Source of the DNA: Sphingomonas aurantiaca
Lineage (GTDB): Bacteria > Pseudomonadota > Alphaproteobacteria > Sphingomonadales > Sphingomonadaceae
Assembly: GCF_003050705.1 (NCBI RefSeq)
Contig: NZ_QAOG01000005.1
Location: forward strand, 186,001-250,000
Reading direction: 5' to 3'
DNA length: 64,000 bases
In this document: positions 60,341 through 64,000 of the stretch, in pieces
How the letters are laid out: each line of letters starts with the position of its first letter
How positions within the stretch are numbered: position 1 is the stretch's first letter
The notes under the pieces: model-generated
Told to the model about the DNA's origin: nothing
Database searches by the model: none
Seen by the model: only the letters and a program-made list of their open reading frames with translations
Position numbers and translations under genes: made by a program

Positions 60341-60369
60341 TTAAAGTAGTGATCTTATCGTGGTATAAT
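60341..60369 (+). promoter_or_regulatory. promoter of the MmyB-type regulator
   Basis: TTAAAG (60341-60346) and TATAAT (60364-60369) spaced by 17 bases, ending 17 bases before ATG 60387. A consensus -10 box, in the divergent gap between regulator and epimerase-like gene. Confidence 0.7.
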
Positions 60370-60386
60370 GGGTAACAGGATCGATC

Positions 60387-61223
60387 ATGGCCAGTGAGGC
60401 GCCAAACCCGCTCGGAACCTATCTTCGCGATCGTCGAACCCGGCTCGACCCGGTGGCATTTGGGTTCGGCGGCGGGCGGCGGCGTACCCCGGGGCTCCGC
60501 CGTGAAGAGGTGGCAAGCCGCGCCAACATTAGCCCAACCTGGTACACGTGGCTGGAACAAGGTCGTGGTGGCGCGCCATCGGCCGACGTGCTCGACCGGA
60601 TCGCCAAGGGCCTGATGCTTACCGAGCCGGAACGCGAGCACATCTACATGCTTGGCCTCGGCCGTCTGCCCGAGGCGCGCTACCAGCCGGTCGACGGCAT
60701 CAGCCCCAGGCTTCAGCGCGTGCTCGACGGAATGGTGCTGAGCCCTGCGATCATCAAGACCGCGATGTGGGACGTCGTGGGCTGGAACCGGGCGGCGGCG
60801 CTGCTGCTGACCGACTATGCCAAGCTGCCGCGCGAGGGTCGGAACATCCTTCGCCTGATGTTCGACAGTGACCGTGTCCGCGCCCGGAACGAGGATTGGG
60901 CCGGAATCGCCCGTTACGTCGTCGGTGCCTTTCGCGCCGACGTTGCACGAGCGGGCGCGAACAACAGCATAGCAACGGCCGATCTGGTCGCCGAACTGTC
61001 CCGGATGAGCCCCGAGTTCGAAGCACTGTGGCGAGACAACGACGTGGTCGCGCACACCGAGGGGGTGAAGCGCATCCACCACCCCGATGCCGGACTGATC
61101 GCCATGGAGTTTTCCTCGTTCGCGGTCGAAGGGCGGCCCGAACTCGGCATGATTATCTACAACCCCGCATCGTCGGCGGACGCAAAACGACTGCGCGCGC
61201 TGTTAGACGCTCGCAGAGAATGA
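60387..61223 (+). CDS. XRE-type regulator with MmyB-like ligand-binding domain
   Basis: 278 residues. HTH_31-type N-terminus at 1-80: LGTYLRDRRTRLDPVAFGFG, GGRRRTPGLRREEVASRANI, SPTWYTWLEQGRGGAPSADV. C-terminal MmyB-like PAS-type domain from about 110: AMWDVVGWNRAAALLLTDYA, then RMSPEFEALWRDNDVVAHTE, GVKRIHHPDAGLIAMEFSSF. Members of this group bind small hydrophobic ligands and often control a divergent reductase, here the gene at 59388. Confidence 0.93.
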   Translation: MASEAPNPLGTYLRDRRTRLDPVAFGFGGGRRRTPGLRREEVASRANISPTWYTWLEQGRGGAPSADVLDRIAKGLMLTEPEREHIYMLGLGRLPEARYQPVDGISPRLQRVLDGMVLSPAIIKTAMWDVVGWNRAAALLLTDYAKLPREGRNILRLMFDSDRVRARNEDWAGIARYVVGAFRADVARAGANNSIATADLVAELSRMSPEFEALWRDNDVVAHTEGVKRIHHPDAGLIAMEFSSFAVEGRPELGMIIYNPASSADAKRLRALLDARRE

Positions 61224-61255
61224 TAGAGATCGACCGGTCTCGGCCTTGTCGACTC

Positions 61256-61392
61256 GACCCAAACCCGGACATTCGCGCCCCCTCCCCCGCTTCCCAACTT
61301 CAGACATTCGTTCACCCCCGCGCTGACCGCGCTTGGCGCATGATCGTCCGTCATGGACGTCGTGAAGGGAGAGGAAAGCGGACAGGCCGCTG
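61256..61392 (+). repeat. dispersed intergenic repeat, full-length copy A3
   Basis: CGACCCAAACCCGGACATTC, CCGCTTCCCAACTTCAGACA, TTCGTTCACCCCCGCGCTGA, then TTGGCGCATGATCGTCCGTC, ATGGACGTCGTGAAGGGAGA, GGAAAGCGGACAGGCCGCT. Highest similarity to A1 and A2. Confidence 0.88.
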
Positions 61393-61419
61393 TGACGCAA
61401 TCATCCGGAATTGCGCCCA

Positions 61420-62055
61420 TCAATTGCGAGTGCGCGATGCTCCGCGGGCGCCTTGATGGATTGAGAGATCGTCTGTCAGCTCCAGTAAGAGGAACTGACG
61501 AAAGCTATCGGCGACGATCACATCTGGCAGGCCGCCAATAAGGGCAATTTTTCCGCGGTTCGGTCCGTCCGAGCAGCAGATCGCCCATGCGTAGCACCAG
61601 ATCAGGTAGTCCGAGAATATGAGATAAGCGTGCTTTTCACGTTCGATCTCGTCATTGACTTTACCAGGCGGGCCATCTGGACATTCATCTGGGATAGATT
61701 TGATTTCGTCTGCAGCCCACCACTGGGTGCCGATGTCATCGATGTATGTTATTCGTGGCGCGGCATTTAACAGATAAGATCGAAATTCATCGGGGAGGCG
61801 GATGGAGTAGCGGTCTTCAAGCGCCTTGATCTGGACTTCTGCGCAACCCGGTGAATAGCTTTTCGGGTCAGAGGACGCCCAAAATTGGGCAAGAGCTTTA
61901 AAAAGACGTTCTCCACCTTGGTCGAACAGCGTCGGATCAATGGGCGGGATGCCCGTGCGATGCAGCCCTGCGGGTAGCTTCGCCTTTCGCAACCAATCGA
62001 ACACAAACTTCCCCCGCCGAAGATCACCGTCGCCTTCAATGCCAAGCTGAACCAA
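61420..62055 (-). CDS. SMI1/KNR4 (SUKH) family protein, possibly lacking its 5' end
   Basis: 211 residues if begun at TTG 62055. SUKH pattern: EDRYSIRLPDEFRSYLLNAA, WWAADEIKSIPDECPDG, YLIFSDYLIWCYAWAICCSD, then DVIVADSFRQFLLLELTDDL. SUKH proteins often act as immunity proteins to toxins. The frame is open 13 codons further up (AAQGFDRLAPNLPL) without any ATG, and repeat 62101-62245 lies just beyond, so the true start may have been removed. No toxin gene is next to it. Confidence 0.78.
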   Translation of the reverse strand: MVQLGIEGDGDLRRGKFVFDWLRKAKLPAGLHRTGIPPIDPTLFDQGGERLFKALAQFWASSDPKSYSPGCAEVQIKALEDRYSIRLPDEFRSYLLNAAPRITYIDDIGTQWWAADEIKSIPDECPDGPPGKVNDEIEREKHAYLIFSDYLIWCYAWAICCSDGPNRGKIALIGGLPDVIVADSFRQFLLLELTDDLSIHQGARGASRTRN

Positions 62056-62100
62056 CGGCAGGTTCGGGGCAAGTCGATCAAACCCCTGAGCGGCGGACTA

Positions 62101-62245
62101 TGGGCGTTTTAAGACGGGGTATCGCCGGGGTACATCGCCGCATCGAGTGCCACAGAATACAGCATAGCAGCGGGATTGGGGTGGCCGCGGCGGAGGGTGT
62201 CTCCGCCGCGGCGATGTCTGGTTTGGGGAGGAAAGCCGACGTTCG
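62101..62245 (-). repeat. 62-kb repeat copy 1 with 12-bp hairpin
   Basis: Contains CGGGGTATCGCCGGGGTACA, a perfect 12-bp stem (62184-62195 with 62201-62212, loop GGTGT) and GGGGAGGAAAGCCGACGTTC. The same order is seen at 62481-62628. Read on the minus strand the hairpin lies just after the stop of the 61-residue gene, as a terminator would. Confidence 0.8.
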
Positions 62246-62431
62246 TTAGAACAGGCCTGACTGTCCGGTCGCCAGCTTCTCCACGGCGTTTCCGACCAGG
62301 ATGAACACGCTGATCCAAGCTCCGCACCACGCCGCCCACCGTCTGTTCCGCTTGGCAACCAGCACCAGCAGGAGCGGCACGCCGAACAGCAGAACGATAG
62401 CCACGGCGAAGTCAGCAAGCGAGATTGGCAT
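62246..62431 (-). CDS. small membrane protein, 61 aa
   Basis: ATG 62431 with GAGAGGAA about ten bases before. MPISLADFAVAIVLLFGVPL, LLVLVAKRNRRWAAWCGAWI, SVFILVGNAVEKLATGQ; two membrane helices. It is followed at once by repeat copy 1. Found only as the end of a longer implausible frame to 62938. Confidence 0.55.
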   Translation of the reverse strand: MPISLADFAVAIVLLFGVPLLLVLVAKRNRRWAAWCGAWISVFILVGNAVEKLATGQSGLF

Positions 62432-62480
62432 CCAGATTCCTCTCGCGGCCCATCCTGCCTCCACGAGCGCAAGTCCGCAA

Positions 62481-62628
62481 ATGGGCGTTTTGTACCGGGG
62501 TATCGGCGGGGTACAACGTCGAACAGGGTCACGAGAAACGACGTCTTTCCGTGGGTTCGGAAAGGCTGCGGCGGAGGGTATATCCTCCGCGGCAAAGTCT
62601 GGTTTTCGTGGAAAGCCGACGTTCGCCT
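62481..62628 (-). repeat. 62-kb repeat copy 2 with hairpin
   Basis: CGGGGTATCGGCGGGGTACA, then GCGGAGG-GTATAT-CCTCCGC (7-bp stem) and GTGGAAAGCCGACGTTCGCC. It lies directly after the stop of the 117-residue membrane gene. The end module GGAAAGCCGACGTT is related to the right half of the main family. Confidence 0.8.
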
Positions 62629-62982
62629 TTACGCAATTCGAGGAAGCAGCCCCGAGAAGCAGGCAAGGGTGGCAACGAGGTGTGCTGTCGTCACTAACCA
62701 AGTCGTAGTGGTCTTCTCCCCGACGGTCCGGCCTAACAGTGCCCCGTACAGCGGAAATTGGAGCAATCCCACGCCCATAGCGACAGGCCCGATTGATCCT
62801 TCGAGCTGACTGACGAGCATAGCGAAAGGGAACAGCACGCGTGCCGTAATGTAGGATCCGTGTCCGGCTCCAGCGGACATGATCGCCGCAAGGATCGCCG
62901 GGCACGTGAATATGATGCCGATTCTGACCCCTCGCCATCTATCGAGCCGGGGCCGGCTTGCCGCTGAATTGGACTGTTCCAT
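62629..62982 (-). CDS. hypothetical membrane protein, 117 aa
   Basis: ATG 62982 (MEQSNSAASRPRLDRWRGVR) then four helices: IGIIFTCPAILAAIMSAGAG, YITARVLFPFAMLVSQLEGS, IGPVAMGVGLLQFPLYGALL, WLVTTAHLVATLACFSGLL. A frame to 63048 adds 22 residues without support. No family recognised. Organised like its neighbour: small membrane gene followed by hairpin repeat. Confidence 0.7.
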   Translation of the reverse strand: MEQSNSAASRPRLDRWRGVRIGIIFTCPAILAAIMSAGAGHGSYITARVLFPFAMLVSQLEGSIGPVAMGVGLLQFPLYGALLGRTVGEKTTTTWLVTTAHLVATLACFSGLLPRIA

Positions 62983-63168
62983 TGGTGCAAACTGCGTTGC
63001 CGCGCTGATGTCCGCAAGTGGGCGTTCCGGACTGCCAGTCCTCCGCAAGTCGGGGTGCCTACAAACGGGAGGAAGTCCCCCGCCCCGACAGCCAAGGTAT
63101 CACCTATGCGCTAATACGGATCGTCGCTACCCCCGTACCCACGAGCAGCGAAATTCGAGGAGCGTGTG

Positions 63169-63684
63169 ATGCGTCATCATACTTTATCGGCGGCGATCGC
63201 AGTTGCCATGTTGAGTTGTACCTCAGGCTCCGCGAGCTCGGTGCAAGGTGTGGTTTCGGGCATCTATGAACTGGACACTGCGCGGAGTGACAACGCTTTC
63301 AAAGTGATCGACAGCGCTACCGCCACCATTTCCGACGACAAGCGGCCTCGCGTTCGGATGAGGCTCCGCAAGTCCATTGCGGTAAATAGGATTAGAATTT
63401 CCACCGCAGGAGGTCGAGTCGGGCTCGCCTATGATGCCAAAACACCGATCGTAGTTTGGATAGGCGGAAATCCGATCACCTGGAAACTCATCCCAGAGCT
63501 TGTTTTCGATGTATCGGTAAAAGCTGACGGTGGAACCGTCGCTCTGACATTTCGCGGCGACGACAGCGAGCGAACCTCAAAATATCATAGCGTCGGCCAT
63601 GACTTGATAGAGAATACCACGATCATTAGTCCGCTGCTTTCTACGCCGATCGTCTATAAGCAGGTCTTTAAAAATATCAGCTGA
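63169..63684 (+). CDS. predicted lipoprotein, 171 aa
   Basis: ATG 63169 with GAGGAG about nine bases before; a GTG at 63166 is also possible. Signal peptide with lipobox (AIAVAMLSCTSGSA; Cys at about 17). The mature part is beta-rich (GVVSGIYELDTARSDNAFKV, RMRLRKSIAVNRIRISTAGG, VVWIGGNPITWKLIPELVFD). No known family. Confidence 0.7.
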   Translation: MRHHTLSAAIAVAMLSCTSGSASSVQGVVSGIYELDTARSDNAFKVIDSATATISDDKRPRVRMRLRKSIAVNRIRISTAGGRVGLAYDAKTPIVVWIGGNPITWKLIPELVFDVSVKADGGTVALTFRGDDSERTSKYHSVGHDLIENTTIISPLLSTPIVYKQVFKNIS

Positions 63685-64000
63685 CAGGATCTGAGAACAA
63701 ACCTTCAGGCGAGAAGCCGTTGAACGCCCCTCGTCTCGTAGATGCGCACGCCGGTCGAGATGGTCTGCCTAGCCTCTGATTTTCGGCGCGCTACGACTAT
63801 GAACGAACAGCAGCAAATGGTCGGATTTGCCCGGCAGCGCGGGACTGATGACCCACTTTGGGCCGCACAGAGACTGCGAGGCGCCGCCCGAAACCGACCG
63901 CTCGTTCAGCATCATCGACGGCTGATCAACCACATTTCCAAACCGCCAGTTTACTGCGCCTGCGTACACTCGACTGACCGATGGAGATGATCGATGGGTC
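63685..64000. other. 316-base terminal gap, no supported gene
   Basis: Short frames on both strands (63742-63990 plus, 63769-63969 minus) have no ribosome site. TTTTCGGCGCGCTACGACTA and AACCGACCGCTCGTTCAGCA are vaguely like repeat left halves (CCGCTCGTTCA at 49254). The window ends inside this stretch. Confidence 0.35.

Overview
The window is a 64-kb piece of chromosome or large replicon from a high-GC alphaproteobacterium, most likely a Sphingomonas-type sphingomonad. This rests on protein character (a CzcA-type RND pump with an alphaproteobacterial insertion, a TonB receptor beside a DUF1624 membrane protein, a DUF885 peptidase, many LysR/TetR regulators, a carotenoid oxygenase) and on codon use. 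It is an inference from memory, not a search. No rRNA, phage, complete insertion sequence, CRISPR array or replication origin was seen.

Layout. 1-4.8 kb (minus): a czcCBA-type heavy-metal efflux operon, with czcA running off the left edge, and a His-rich leader protein. 4.9-8.5 kb: a CYTH-CHAD protein, a 74-residue protein and a methyl-accepting chemotaxis protein. 8.5-9.3 kb: a gap with what looks like the 3' stump of a tRNA-Met gene and its terminator, after which the sequence becomes accessory in character. 9.3-13.3 kb: a beta-propeller/DUF305 pair divergent from a LysR/TDT-transporter pair. 13.3-16.1 kb: small, mostly membrane proteins, one of them a low-GC remnant. 16.2-22.8 kb: three regulator/divergent-enzyme modules (HxlR/NmrA-like, LysR/SDR, LysR/Tat-exported hydrolase). 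23.2-31 kb: a DUF885 peptidase with a decayed partial second copy, a TonB receptor with a DUF1624 protein, and a broken epoxide hydrolase. 31-36.4 kb (minus): a stress cluster of two SDRs, a PfpI/DJ-1 protein, two catalase-like proteins, a membrane protein and a broken carboxymuconolactone decarboxylase relative.

37-54.6 kb is the most unusual part. It holds a vanadium haloperoxidase, a solo LuxR-type HTH protein, a membrane protein broken at a C8 tract, a PDZ/multi-TM/GAF-like protein, a three-gene cassette (two paralogous beta-type proteins, one fused to a metzincin zinc protease, around an alpha-solenoid-like protein), a DyP peroxidase operon with a lipoprotein and a small helical protein, and a four-gene operon (M15 peptidoglycan peptidase, lipoprotein, DUF2235 hydrolase with membrane segments, membrane protein) whose first three genes each carry a G8-G12 tract at a position able to alter expression. 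55-64 kb: a TetR/carotenoid oxygenase/VC0807-like module with a clear operator-promoter, a second TetR with a small membrane pair, an epimerase-like SDR divergent from an MmyB-type regulator, an SMI1/KNR4 protein, two small membrane proteins and a lipoprotein.

From 8.8 kb onward about twenty intergenic gaps carry copies or pieces of one modular non-coding repeat family. It is the dominant structure not explained by genes. Much of the window looks like an accumulation zone: gene remnants, repeats, homopolymer tracts and small modules with their own regulators.
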